Notes under the pieces: generated by a model
The model's input: the letters and a program-made list of their open reading frames with translations, nothing else
Databases searched by the model: none
What the model was told of the DNA's origin: nothing
From: Tautonia plasticadhaerens
GTDB lineage: Bacteria > Planctomycetota > Planctomycetia > Isosphaerales > Isosphaeraceae
DNA length: 64,000 nt
NCBI RefSeq assembly: GCF_007752535.1
Contig: NZ_CP036426.1
Span: 3,596,001-3,660,000 of the forward strand
Reading direction: 5' to 3'
Program-made: the position numbers and the translations under genes
Shown: positions 24,914 through 34,456 of the stretch, piece by piece
How the letters are laid out: each line of letters begins with the position of its first letter
How positions within the stretch are numbered: position 1 is the stretch's first letter

Positions 24914-25588
24914 ATGGAGACGGAGACGGATACGGTGAGGATGAGGGGGCGTCCCGGCGTCGGTGCGTCGCTGCTGCCCCTGCTGCTCTGGGCCGCGTCG
25001 GGCCCCGGCTGCTCCGGGCCCTCCCCGGATCCGGGGGCCGGAACGGCCGGGCAGGGGGGGGCGCTGCCGCCGCTGCCCCCCGCCTCGGCCGGCCTGATCA
25101 GGCCGACTCGGTCGGCCGGGGAACTCCGCGCCGAGGCCGAGTCGCTCGCCGACCGGGGGGACCTCCCCGGGGCGATCTCGGCCCTGGAGGACGCCCTGAT
25201 GGTCGACGCCAGGGACCGCGACGTCCTCCGCCTGATCGTCGACTACGCGAGGCGGCAATCCCGGGCCGTCCGCGACGACGACCCCGCGCAGGCCTACCGC
25301 CTGATGGTCTCCGCCGGCGAGTACCTCCGGACGCTCCGGCAGCACTACCCCGAGCCGACCGACGAGGAGCGCGCCCTGGCCCTCGACGTCCTCTACGACG
25401 AGGCCGCCGCCCACGCCCGGTCTACCCGCATGGAGGAGGCCACCGGCGCCCTCCGGGAGCTCGTCGCCGCCGGCTTCCGCGACTTCGACCGCATCCGCGG
25501 CGACCCCGACTGGGACCCCCTCCGGGCCGTCCCCCAGTTCCCCCCCCTCTTCGACGAGATCACCGCCCCCCACGCCGCCCCGGAGTGA
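24914..25588 (+). CDS. Predicted lipoprotein with TPR-like helical repeats
   Basis: 224 residues. The hydrophobic N-terminus ends in a lipobox-like ASGPGC (about residues 28-33). After a Pro/Gly-rich linker, residues 65-224 are helical: AGELRAEAESLADRGDLPGA starts a TPR-like pair. The end, FRDFDRIRGDPDWDPLRAVP, matches the closing repeat typical of TPR proteins of this phylum. Probably a surface- or periplasm-facing scaffold; no catalytic motif is seen. ATG 24914 was chosen because the alternative ATG at 24941 has no properly spaced ribosome binding site. Confidence 0.65.
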   Translation: METETDTVRMRGRPGVGASLLPLLLWAASGPGCSGPSPDPGAGTAGQGGALPPLPPASAGLIRPTRSAGELRAEAESLADRGDLPGAISALEDALMVDARDRDVLRLIVDYARRQSRAVRDDDPAQAYRLMVSAGEYLRTLRQHYPEPTDEERALALDVLYDEAAAHARSTRMEEATGALRELVAAGFRDFDRIRGDPDWDPLRAVPQFPPLFDEITAPHAAPE

Positions 25589-25852
25589 CCGCCCGACCCC
25601 CCGAGGGCATCGGCCGGGGATGCCCCGGGCCGTCAAACGCATCCGAATCCCCAAGATTCCAGAATTGTCGAGCGTTGACTCGGTCCAATGCCCGGGGCAT
25701 GCTGGTGCGATCGGGCAGGCCCATGGTGGGCGAGCCCGATCCATCGGCCCCGGCGCGTGACTGCGATGGTCGCCGGGACCAATTCATCTCCCGCTCCTCG
25801 CCCGGCCCGGCAGCGAGGCCGTCCCCGGGCCTCACCGCCCCTGAGGCCGACC

Positions 25853-28036
25853 ATGGTCCCGACCGCGCCTCGCCGATCCGCCCGGCGACCCCGCCATCGT
25901 TCCCGCCCTCGGATGGAGGCGATGGAGCCCCGGACCCTGCTGGCGACGTTCACCGTCACCAGCCTGGATGATGCCGGCCCCGGCTCGCTCCGGGAGGCGA
26001 TCGAGCGGGCCAACATGGACCCGGACCCGGACGCGATCGACTTCGCCCCGGGACTCGGGGGGACGATCGAGCTGACGACCGCGCTGCCCGAGCTGGCGAC
26101 GGATGTCGTCCTGAGCGGGCCGGGGGCATCGGCCCTGACGCTGACGGGCGCCCCCTCCGCCCGGGACCTCCGGGGCGTGACCGTCGCGGGCGGTGCCGAG
26201 GTGCGGATCTCCGGCCTGACCATCTCCGGCGTCGGCCCCGGCCTGCCCGGCAGCGGGGGAGGGATCCGGAATTCGGGGACCCTGACGCTTTCGGGCGTCT
26301 CGATCACCGGCAATGTGGCCCTCGGCGGGGGCGGCATCAGTAACGAGGGCGTCCTGACCCTCATCGATTCGACCGTCAGCGGGAACACCGCCGAGGGGTT
26401 CGGTTCGACCGGCGGCTCCGGCGGCGGCATCTCCAACAGCGGCACGCTCACGGTCATCAATTCCACGATCGCCGGGAATGTGGCGAGGCCCGGCACCATC
26501 GCCCAGGGGTTCGGCGGCGGCATCTCGAACGGCGGGACGGCGACCATCGTCGATTCCCTCATCGCCGAGAATGGTTCTTCCGACCTCATCGGGGTCGTCG
26601 GGGGAGGCGTCGCGAATTCCGGGACCCTCCTGGTCTCCGGCTCGACCCTCAGCGGCAACTCGGGCGACGACGGGGGTGGCATCAGCATCGGCCCGGGTGC
26701 GACCGCGACGTTCATCAACTCCACCATCAGCGGGAACCACGCCCGACGATCGGGCGGCGGGGTCTCGAACGCCGGCACGCTGACGGCGACCAGCTCCACG
26801 TTCGCCGGCAACTCGGGCGACGGCGGCGCCGTCTCGAACGCCGGCATGCTGAGGCTCGCGACGAGCATCTTCGCGGACCCCGACGGCGACACGCTCGTCA
26901 ATGCCGGCGGCTCCGTCCGCTCCGAGGGCCATAATCTCTTCTCCGACGACCCCGGGACGACCCTCGACCCCACCGACCTCATTAACACCGACCCCCTCCT
27001 CGGCCCGCTGGCCGACAACGGCGGGCCGACCCCGACCCACGCCCTGCGGCCCGGCAGCCCGGCCGTCGACGCGGCCGTGCCAACCGCCGGCGTGACCACG
27101 GACCAACGAGGCGTCCCGCGTCCCCAGGGCACCGCCCCCGACATCGGGGCCTTCGAGCTGGTGGAGAGCGCCTTCCTCGAACTGACTTCGGAGACGGCCT
27201 CGAACGCGGTCGGCCGATCGCAGACGGTCCTGGCGACGGCCCGAGACGCGATGCTGGCCCCCCTGGCGGCGGTCCCGGTGACGTTCCGCATCGCGGCCGG
27301 CCCGAACGCGGGTGCGTCGGGGACGACCGAGCCGGCCGACGGCCGGACCGACGCCGACGGCCGCATCCGATTCACCTACCCCGGCGTCGGCGGGGAGGGG
27401 ACGGACGTGCTCATCGCCTCGGCCACGCTCCCCGAGGACGCGGACGTCATGTCCGGGCCGGTGACGATCGACTGGAGCGGGCCGCCGACGGTCGTGGGCG
27501 TGCGTCGCCTCGGGTTCCACGCCCGGCCGACCCGCCTCGTGGTGGCCTTCGACGCCGCGATGGACCCGACCCGGGCCGAGGACCCGGCCAACTACCGCCT
27601 CGTCGCCGCCGGCCCCGACCGCCGCCTCGGCACGGCCGACGACCGCCCGCTGGCCGTCGACGCGGCGACCTATGACGAGGCGTTGCGCGCGGTGACGCTG
27701 TCCCCCCGGCGTCGGCTGCCGCTGCACGGGACCTACCGACTGACGGTCGTCGGCACGCCGCCGGGGGGCCTGACGAGTGCCTCGGGCCTGCCGCTCGACG
27801 GGGCCGGGACGGGCCGGCCGGGCAGCGACTACGAGGCGACCTTCGGCCGGGAGGCGCTGGTGCGTCCGGGGGCCGAAGCGACTGCGGAGCGGGTCGCCGA
27901 GCTTCGGCGTCGGCACCAGGAGCGTCGGGAGGCGCCGGTCCAGCAGCATCGGGCGTGGCTGGCCGACCGGCTCGCCCTGCGGGCGGAGCGGCAGGCGGCC
28001 CTCCGCAACGCCCGGGAGGGATTGGTTGGCGGATGA
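25853..28036 (+). CDS. Large extracellular parallel beta-helix protein with Ig-like C-terminal domains
   Basis: 727 residues from the chosen start. An Arg-rich N-terminus leads into MEAMEPRTLLATFTVTSLDD, the planctomycetal LExLExRxLL-type motif presumed to direct export or anchoring. Residues about 35-440 are a right-handed beta-helix with many GGGISN-GTLT...STxSGN turns, the pattern of polymorphic outer membrane/choice-of-anchor repeat proteins. PTHALRPGSPAVDAA and DQRGVPRPQGTAPDIGAFE (about 395-440) close the helix. A Big-1-like domain (about 445-540) and an SbsA/Big5-like Ig domain (about 545-670) follow, ending in a basic helical tail. Earlier in-frame starts at 25766 and 25688 are possible but lack better ribosome sites. 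Probably a surface adhesin or structural protein. Confidence 0.8.
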   Translation: MVPTAPRRSARRPRHRSRPRMEAMEPRTLLATFTVTSLDDAGPGSLREAIERANMDPDPDAIDFAPGLGGTIELTTALPELATDVVLSGPGASALTLTGAPSARDLRGVTVAGGAEVRISGLTISGVGPGLPGSGGGIRNSGTLTLSGVSITGNVALGGGGISNEGVLTLIDSTVSGNTAEGFGSTGGSGGGISNSGTLTVINSTIAGNVARPGTIAQGFGGGISNGGTATIVDSLIAENGSSDLIGVVGGGVANSGTLLVSGSTLSGNSGDDGGGISIGPGATATFINSTISGNHARRSGGGVSNAGTLTATSSTFAGNSGDGGAVSNAGMLRLATSIFADPDGDTLVNAGGSVRSEGHNLFSDDPGTTLDPTDLINTDPLLGPLADNGGPTPTHALRPGSPAVDAAVPTAGVTTDQRGVPRPQGTAPDIGAFELVESAFLELTSETASNAVGRSQTVLATARDAMLAPLAAVPVTFRIAAGPNAGASGTTEPADGRTDADGRIRFTYPGVGGEGTDVLIASATLPEDADVMSGPVTIDWSGPPTVVGVRRLGFHARPTRLVVAFDAAMDPTRAEDPANYRLVAAGPDRRLGTADDRPLAVDAATYDEALRAVTLSPRRRLPLHGTYRLTVVGTPPGGLTSASGLPLDGAGTGRPGSDYEATFGREALVRPGAEATAERVAELRRRHQERREAPVQQHRAWLADRLALRAERQAALRNAREGLVGG

Positions 28037-28063
28037 GGCGTCGGGCCTATCCGGAGGGACCGG

Positions 28064-28104
28064 GGCGCGGGCCTCCCTGGCCAGGGAGGCCGGGAGCCCG
28101 CGCC
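28064..28104 (+). terminator. Nested palindrome after the beta-helix gene
   Basis: A perfect 22-bp palindrome (28070-28091, GGCCTCCCTGG/CCAGGGAGGCC) is nested within arms GGCGCGGG (28064-28071) and CCCGCGCC (28097-28104), 28 bp behind the stop codon. There is no T-run. It may act as a terminator or mRNA 3' stabiliser. Confidence 0.45.
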
Positions 28105-28134
28105 GAGCGGTCGATCCGCCGTTTCGTTGACGGA

Positions 28135-28417
28135 TCGGTTCCGACCCCCTCTCCCCGCCCGCGGGGAGAGGGCCGGGGTGAGGGGCCTTCGACGGATCGC
28201 CACGCCTTACGGCATCGCCTGAGCCCCCCTCACCCGGCCTCCGGCCACCCTCTCCCCCGAAGACGGGGGCGAGGGTCGGTTCCGACTCCCTCTCCCCGCT
28301 CGCGGGGAGAGGGCCGGGGTGAGGGGTCGGTGCGTGGGATACGGGCGCTTGCTCGTCATCCGAGCCCCCCCTCACCCGGCCTCCGGCCACCCTCTCCCCC
28401 GCGGACGGGGGCGAGGG
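28135..28417. repeat. Two tandem 141-bp intergenic repeat units with internal hairpins
   Basis: Unit 1 is 28135-28275 and unit 2 is 28276-28417. Each has two parts. The first is a 12-bp stem CCCTCTCCCCGC/GCGGGGAGAGGG followed by GCCGGGGTGAGGGG. The second, at the far end, is an inverted version, CCCCTCACCCGGCCTCCGGC then CACCCTCTCCCCCG and CGGGGGCGAGGG. The centres of the units are divergent. This is the widespread REP-like element whose chance translation gives HPGPLPASGERE-type peptides. Non-coding. Confidence 0.75.
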
Positions 28418-28731
28418 TCGGAGACGAACACGCTCGTCAAGGCTCTCCCCGGATGACCATGGAAGAGGGGCCGGCTCGGAGGTTTTGTGACTGAAATCGT
28501 CCCCGGACACGATGATCTTGATGAGGACCGTCGCTCGACCCGGGGAGGCTCCCCGTCCGTACCGTGCCCGGAGTGCCCGCCGACGATGGCCGAGCCCGAC
28601 CACCTCCCCGAACCGAGCCTCCCCGATGGGCCGACTGCCCCCGACGAGGGGAGCCGCCCCGTCATGTCCGGAGCCCAGTCGCCGGGCCCCGCCCGATCCG
28701 GGGCCGGGGAGGGCGATCGGCCCGGTGCGCG

Positions 28732-29330
28732 TCGACGGAGCGAACCCAATGCGATCGGCGCAAGTCGGTTCCCGGTCGTCCCGATCGCGAGTGCGCAGGG
28801 GCATGCTGGGAGCGCACCGAACCAATTCACGACGCATCCCGACCCCGTCCCCGGGCCTCCGGGACGGCCGTCGGGACCGGTCCGGCGTCCCCCGACCGAG
28901 GGGGAGGACGCTTGCCGGATCGAGGCCACCGGTCACCTCGGTGTGCTTCGACGGAGCGAAGCCAGTTCGATCGGCGCAAGTCGAAATATGGCCGATCATT
29001 CGGCGAGTTCGACGGGGCGCACCGCGGGCGCACCGGGCCGTTCCTCCCTCCGCATCGACGGCGTCCCCGGGCCTCCGGGACGGCCGTCGGCGGCGGGAGG
29101 TGTGGTCTCGCCCCCCGGTGGGATTTCCCCTCCGGGGCGAGGTCCCCGGGAGACTCGGCGCGGTTCGACGGAGCGAAGCCAATCCGATCGACGCAAGTCG
29201 CTTTCTGCGAAGAGAATCGGTGGATTACTCGGGACGCACCGGGGGCGCACCGGGCCACGCCCGGCCGAGCGTCGACTCGATCCCGGGCGTTCGTCGAGCT
29301 GGCCCGATCGCGGTGGTTGCTGCTCGATCG
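28732..29330. repeat. Three degenerate tandem units of about 216 bp
   Basis: A core TCGACGGAGCGAA(G/C)CCA followed by CGATCGGCGCAAGTCG recurs at 28732, 28948 and 29165, spacings of 216 and 217 bp. A second block, GTCCCCGGGCCTCCGGGACG followed by GCCGTCGG, recurs at 28847 and 29063, also 216 bp apart. Copies of a GGGCGCACCGGGCC-like motif lie between the cores. The units have diverged but keep register. No ORF keeps its character across them. The right-hand limit is approximate. Confidence 0.7.
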
Positions 29331-29383
29331 ACGGCAAGAGGGAAGGGGAAGGGGCGAGCCGGAGGGGGGAGCCTCCTCGGGGC

Positions 29384-30400
29384 TCAGCCTCCCACGACGA
29401 GGGCCGACGACCGGATCAGGTCCAGCGCCCTCATCTGGGCCAGGCCGTCCTCGGCGGGGAGATCGAGCGAGCCGGAGGAGACGGCCCGGGCGAAGGCGTC
29501 GACCATCCGGGCGTACTGGTCGGCGCCGTCGAAGGAGAGGGACTCGGGGCCGGCCCCCTCGACGTCGGCGTCGGGGCCGCCGTCGGCCGCGAATCGGAGG
29601 GCGGTCGGCCGGGCGGGGGGGAGGTAGGCGTCGGGCACCCGGATCGAGCCGGAGGTGCCGACCAGCTCGTATTCGCAGCGGAAGGGGGCCTCGAAGCTGC
29701 AATCGACCAGGCCGATGACGCCGCCGGGGAAGGCCAGCTCGGCGGTGAGCGTCAGCTCCACGCCCGAGGGGTGCGGGCGCTGCATCGCCCGGACGGCGAC
29801 CGGCTCGGCCCCGGCGAACAGCCGGCAGGTGTTCACCCCGTAGCAGCCGACGTCCCAGAGGGCGCCTCCCCCCCGGGCCGGGTCCAGCCGCCAGTCCCCC
29901 GGGTCGATCGGGAAGGAGAACGACGAGCGGACCAGCCGGAGCGTCCCGAGCCCCCCCGAGCGGACGAGTCCCAGCAGCTCGGCCGTCCGGGGCTGGTGCC
30001 GCCACATGAAGGCTTCCATCAGGAGGACGCCCCGCGATCGGCAATGGTCGACCATCTCGGCGGCCTCCCGGGCGTCCAGCGCCAGGGGCTTCTCGCAGAG
30101 GACGTGCTTGCCGGCCTCGGCGGCGGCGAGGACCCAGGGGCGGTGCAGCTCGTTGGGCAGGGGGATGTAGACGGCGTCGACCTCCGGGTCGTCGAGCACG
30201 GCCCGGTAGTCGCCGTACGCCCTGGCGGCCCCGAACTCCCCGGCCCAGGCCGTCGCCGTCTCCCCGTCCCGGCTGGCCAGGGCGTGCAAGGTGCCCGACT
30301 CCGAGGCGAGGATCCCGGGCGCCAGGCCCCTCCGGGTGATCCGGGCACAACCGAGGATGCCCCAGCGGATCGGTCGGGGCGGGGGGGCGGACGAGGGCAT
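29384..30400 (-). CDS. Gfo/Idh/MocA family NAD(P)-dependent oxidoreductase
   Basis: 338 residues. An N-terminal Rossmann fold starts at IRWGILGCARITRRGLAPGI. The signature CEKPLAL (about 102-108) contributes the catalytic Lys and nucleotide contacts. The C-terminal alpha/beta domain has GGGALWDVGCYGVNTCRLFA, where the D-x-G-x-Y segment is the usual substrate-binding part. Substrates in this family are sugars, inositols or related polyols; the specific one cannot be read here. The protein has no export signal from this start. The longer upstream frame (to about 30802) adds an unlikely Pro/Arg-rich leader and was rejected. It is divergent from the DUF1080 gene. Confidence 0.9.
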   Translation of the reverse strand: MPSSAPPPRPIRWGILGCARITRRGLAPGILASESGTLHALASRDGETATAWAGEFGAARAYGDYRAVLDDPEVDAVYIPLPNELHRPWVLAAAEAGKHVLCEKPLALDAREAAEMVDHCRSRGVLLMEAFMWRHQPRTAELLGLVRSGGLGTLRLVRSSFSFPIDPGDWRLDPARGGGALWDVGCYGVNTCRLFAGAEPVAVRAMQRPHPSGVELTLTAELAFPGGVIGLVDCSFEAPFRCEYELVGTSGSIRVPDAYLPPARPTALRFAADGGPDADVEGAGPESLSFDGADQYARMVDAFARAVSSGSLDLPAEDGLAQMRALDLIRSSALVVGG

Positions 30401-30800
30401 GGGGGCGGGCTCCGGGGTGGTGCGTCGGGGATCCTGGATCCTGAAGATCCCGAGGTTAGCCCATCGAGCGGCCGGACGCGACGGGACGGCCCCGCGGGTC
30501 GCACCGGGGGGGAGGGCGGAGGCCCCTGCCGAAATGCCGGGGCGTCTCCGGGACCGGCCTCGATCATCGATGTCCCGACATCTGTCATTCGATCTCCGAG
30601 AGCCGGCCGGAGCCGGGCCCTCGCCCCGTCCCCGGCGGGCGGCCCTCGACGCGTCGCCGACCGCTGCCGCCTTGCCCGGCCCCGGAGGTGTGGTCATGAT
30701 GCGAAGGATGGGCGGGGCGCGGCGACCGGGGGCCCGGCCGGATCGGATCGGCCGGGGACGGGCGTCGGGCCGACCGGCCCGAAGGGAGACTGATCGCACC
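30401..30800. other. Divergent intergenic region
   Basis: 400 bp between the oxidoreductase and DUF1080 starts. It contains a short dyad GATGTC-CC-GACATC (30569-30582) that could be an operator. Nothing else is recognisable. Confidence 0.4.
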
Positions 30801-31490
30801 ATGACGACGCTTCATACGAGGATCCTCCGGGGCTCGATCGCCCTCGGGCTGGGCGTGGCGGCCGCCTCGCTGACGGCGGCGGGCCCGGTGCAGGGAGACG
30901 GGGCGGAGGCGATCTTCGACGGCTCCGGCCCCGAGGGCTGGGTCAACAACAACGACCTCGCGCCGATCCCGACGTCGGCCGTCCAGGAGGACGGGCTGAA
31001 CCCCCACGGCACCGGCGCCTACGTCGTGCTCTACGAGCAGAAGGTCAAGGACTTCGTGCTCGACTTCGACTACAAGCTCTCCCCCGGCTGCAACTCCGGC
31101 GTCTTCATCCGGGTCGGCGACCCGAAGGACCCGGTGATGACCGGCCTGGAGGTGGCCCTCGACGACACGACCGGGACCGGCTATCACGACTCGGGGGCCT
31201 TCTACGACCTGGTCGAGCCCGAGGCCAACGCCCAGGAGCCCGCCGGCGAGTGGAACCACATGACGATCATTGCCGAGGGGCCGATCGTCACCGTCTCGAT
31301 CAACGGCACGCAGGTCAGCCGGATCGACCAGTCCCAGTTCACCGAGCCCGGCAAGCGCCCCGACGGCTCCGACCACAAGTTCCGCCGGGTCGCCATCGCC
31401 GACCTCGTCCAGGAGGGCTACTTCGGCTTCCAGGACCACGGTTCTAACGTGTGGTACAAGAACGTCCGCCTCAAGAGGAGCCCCGGCTAG
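30801..31490 (+). CDS. Secreted DUF1080 (3-keto-disaccharide hydrolase-like) protein
   Basis: 229 residues with an N-terminal signal peptide (about 1-32). A single jelly-roll DUF1080 domain shows AIFDGSGPEGW, DFVLDFDYKLSPGCNSGVFI (the strongly conserved SGVFIR region), GEWNHMTIIAEGPIVTVSIN and the closing GYFGFQDHGSNVWYKNVRLK. The fold is concanavalin-like. Some members are 3-keto-glycoside hydrolases or lyases, which fits the divergent Gfo/Idh/MocA oxidoreductase: the two types often work together on glycoside oxidation. The last 20 codons have a decayed counterpart at 33467-33526, beyond an inserted ATPase gene. Confidence 0.88.
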   Translation: MTTLHTRILRGSIALGLGVAAASLTAAGPVQGDGAEAIFDGSGPEGWVNNNDLAPIPTSAVQEDGLNPHGTGAYVVLYEQKVKDFVLDFDYKLSPGCNSGVFIRVGDPKDPVMTGLEVALDDTTGTGYHDSGAFYDLVEPEANAQEPAGEWNHMTIIAEGPIVTVSINGTQVSRIDQSQFTEPGKRPDGSDHKFRRVAIADLVQEGYFGFQDHGSNVWYKNVRLKRSPG

Positions 31491-31797
31491 CCTCCAGGTC
31501 GTCGAGTTCTTCCGGGGCGGAGCGTAGATCGGCCTAACGCCCCTACTGCTCAACGCCGCTCAATTCCTCTGCCGATGAAGGGATTATCCAGACGTCCTAA
31601 TTGACACTTCGAGTCCGCCGAACAAGTACTACTTTTACGGCTGTCGTATGGCGGCAGCAAATGCGTGCCCGTCAGATGGGAGGGGGAATCGAGCCTAGCA
31701 TTGTTCGGCCGAACGTCTCTCATGTGGCTGAAGTGCCGGACTTCAGGCGGGTCGTGAGGCTGAGTCCCAGCCGTAACTCGATCTCCAGGAGTGACTG
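31491..31797 (+). other. AT-richer region between DUF1080 and the inserted ATPase gene
   Basis: 307 bp with lower GC than the flanks, apparently the left part of an inserted segment. A perfect TTGACA occurs at 31601-31606, but no good -10 lies 16-18 bp behind it. AGGAG lies 7-11 bp before the ATPase ATG. No ORF of interest was found. Confidence 0.45.
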
Positions 31798-33450
31798 ATG
31801 GTCCCAGCGAGGCCGAGTGGTAGTTTCAAATTCAGGAAGAACTCGACCATCGGGGCGGCAGCAGCAGAGAACGACCGTCATTTCCTGGAAAATTGCTACA
31901 TCGACACCGGAGACCTCGATGTTCTGACCGACCAGACGATAGCGAAGTGCATCGTGGTCGGGAGGACCGGTTCGGGGAAGACGGCACTGCTGCTACGACT
32001 CAAGGAGACGCAACCGAACGTCATCGAATTTTCGCCCTTCAACTTGACCGTCGAGTTTGTCAGCAACTCCCAAGTGATCCGCCTCTTCACCGAGGCCGGG
32101 GTCAATATGGACCCCTTCTACAAACTCCTCTGGCGACACGTCTTCACGGTCGAACTGATCAAGAAAATCCACGGCATCACGGATCGGAGGAGCCAGGGTG
32201 TTTTCTTCGATCTAATGAAGAAGACATGGAGCGATGAGAAGAAGGAGCAGTATGACTTTCTCCTCAAGCACGGCGACTCGTTCTGGAAAGAAGCCGACGA
32301 GAGGGTGAAGGAGACAACGAAAAAGACAGAGACAGAACTTAAGGCAGCCCTCGGGGGAATATTGGGATCGGCCATCGACATCGGAGCGTCGAGGCGATGG
32401 ACTGATGAACAGAAGGCCGAGATCCGTGCACAAGGACAAGAGGTCGTCAGCAGGACCAAACTCAAAGACCTGAATAGGATGTTCGACCTCATCAAGATGG
32501 AGTTGGCCGAGGCTGCCAAGTATACCTACTTCATCGTAATCGACGACCTCGATCAGCAATGGGCCGACGACAGCATCAGATACAAACTGATCTACGCACT
32601 GATCGAGACGATGCAGGAATTTCATCACAAAGTAAAAAATGTTAAAATTGCGATATGCTTGCGAACAGACCTGATAGAGAGGATCATCAAGCAGATCAAG
32701 GGGGCCGGCTATCAGGAGGAAAAAATCCGGTCGCTCTTTCTTGATTTGACGTGGACAGGTGATCAACTTACAGAGATGCTGGACGCCAGGATCAACCAAC
32801 TCGTCCGGGACAGTTATACGCTCGCCACGATCACGCACCGGGAATTACTTCCTAAGCTCAGCAGGAAGGTAAACGACAACGCCGCACTGGAATATATGAT
32901 CGAGCGAACGCTTATGCGTCCGAGGGACTTGATCACCTTCTTCAACTTTTGCATTGGTTATGCTGTAGGTAGACCGGACATAACGAAGACAATGTTGCTT
33001 GGTGCTGAGGGTGATTACTCGAAAGATCGCCGAAGGTCGTTGGAGCAAGAGTGGAAGGCCGATTATCCAGACCTCAAGGAGTTCATTGACCTGTTCAAAA
33101 AACGGCCTCCCCAGTTCCGCCTTGGTGAATTGACCAAGGACGATCTGGACGATTTTGTGGTCAAATACACCACCCAGCGTACTCATCCAGAAGGGGGACT
33201 CGGGCACTTAGCCTACCAGTACTACAACGAAGTGATCGGGGACTCGGTGTTCCGTATTTCTATGGTATCGATACTCTATTCAATCGGGTTTCTTGGCATC
33301 AAAACCGACTCTTATACGAGCATGCAGTATGTCGGGCTCGGACAGGGATCGCTCGACAAGGAAGATATAAGCGATGACAGTTTGTGCGCTGTCCACAAAA
33401 TGTACTGGAGGTCTCTTGGTATCCACGATCGTGGAGGAGATAGGCGATAG
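31798..33450 (+). CDS. P-loop ATPase resembling the Sll1717 family
   Basis: 550 residues, cytosolic. The opening FRKNSTIGAAAAENDRHFLE, then TGDLDVL and CIVVGRTGSGKTALL (Walker A, 55-62), is the pattern I recall for Sll1717-type P-loop ATPases. Walker B is FIVIDDLDQQW (about 243-254), and ICLRTDLIERII is a sensor-like strand. The C-terminal half is helical with MRPRDLITFFNFC, as in STAND-related AAA proteins that choose between partners. No membrane segment is seen. Codon use is much less GC-biased than in all neighbours (for instance the A/T-rich stretch near 32628-32650), a sign of transfer. It stands alone, between a DUF1080 gene and a decayed DUF1080 tail. The family is of unproven function; a defence or stress role is inference. 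Confidence 0.75.
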   Translation: MVPARPSGSFKFRKNSTIGAAAAENDRHFLENCYIDTGDLDVLTDQTIAKCIVVGRTGSGKTALLLRLKETQPNVIEFSPFNLTVEFVSNSQVIRLFTEAGVNMDPFYKLLWRHVFTVELIKKIHGITDRRSQGVFFDLMKKTWSDEKKEQYDFLLKHGDSFWKEADERVKETTKKTETELKAALGGILGSAIDIGASRRWTDEQKAEIRAQGQEVVSRTKLKDLNRMFDLIKMELAEAAKYTYFIVIDDLDQQWADDSIRYKLIYALIETMQEFHHKVKNVKIAICLRTDLIERIIKQIKGAGYQEEKIRSLFLDLTWTGDQLTEMLDARINQLVRDSYTLATITHRELLPKLSRKVNDNAALEYMIERTLMRPRDLITFFNFCIGYAVGRPDITKTMLLGAEGDYSKDRRRSLEQEWKADYPDLKEFIDLFKKRPPQFRLGELTKDDLDDFVVKYTTQRTHPEGGLGHLAYQYYNEVIGDSVFRISMVSILYSIGFLGIKTDSYTSMQYVGLGQGSLDKEDISDDSLCAVHKMYWRSLGIHDRGGDRR

Positions 33451-33466
33451 GGCGAAACTACCGTCT

Positions 33467-33526
33467 CAGGACCACGGCTAGGACTGCTGGTACCAGGACG
33501 TGAGACTCAAGATCCTGGGGGACTGA
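33467..33526 (+). pseudogene. Decayed 3' end of a DUF1080 gene
   Basis: Twenty codons that align without gaps to the last 20 codons of the DUF1080 gene at 31431-31490. They read QDHG-stop-DCWYQDVRLKILGD against QDHGSNVWYKNVRLKRSPG, with about 33 of the first 45 bases identical. An in-frame TAG at the fifth codon and the lack of anything upstream make it a remnant. It marks the right side of the segment carrying the P-loop ATPase. Confidence 0.7.
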
Positions 33527-33733
33527 CCGGGATCGGGCCCGGGTCGAGTCCGGTCGGGTCGAGGCTCGGGAGGCCGTCGGGGCCCCCCGGGGGTGGACCG
33601 TGGCGTAGAATCCCTGGGTGATCGGCGGCGGCGGCGAGGCGATCGGGTCGGTTGCGAGTCCGGGGGGTCCCGGGCCATCCCGCTCGACGCCCGGGTTCCC
33701 CATCGTGGCGGTGCGGAGCGGAGCGGGATCGGG

Positions 33734-34442
<709 letters not shown>

Positions 34443-34456
<14 letters not shown>

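Larger units (their letters stand above)
28037..29383. other. 1.3-kb repeat-rich non-coding region
   Basis: Between the beta-helix gene and the oxidoreductase. It holds the nested palindrome, the two 141-bp units and the three 216-bp units described separately. Several frames stay open through it on both strands. Their translations change character at each repeat boundary and show no family motif, so I treat the region as non-coding. Confidence 0.65.

Noticed and set aside
28135-29330. CRISPR array
   Set aside because: Repeat periods of 141 and 216 bp with conserved interiors do not fit a repeat-spacer layout, and no cas genes are nearby.
28487-30793. Long plus-strand frames across the repeat region and oxidoreductase
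   Set aside because: They run antisense through the clearly conserved Gfo/Idh/MocA gene, and the part over the repeats has no protein family character.
31601-31640. Promoter with perfect TTGACA upstream of the P-loop ATPase
   Set aside because: No acceptable -10 hexamer lies at 16-18 bp; kept only as a remark.
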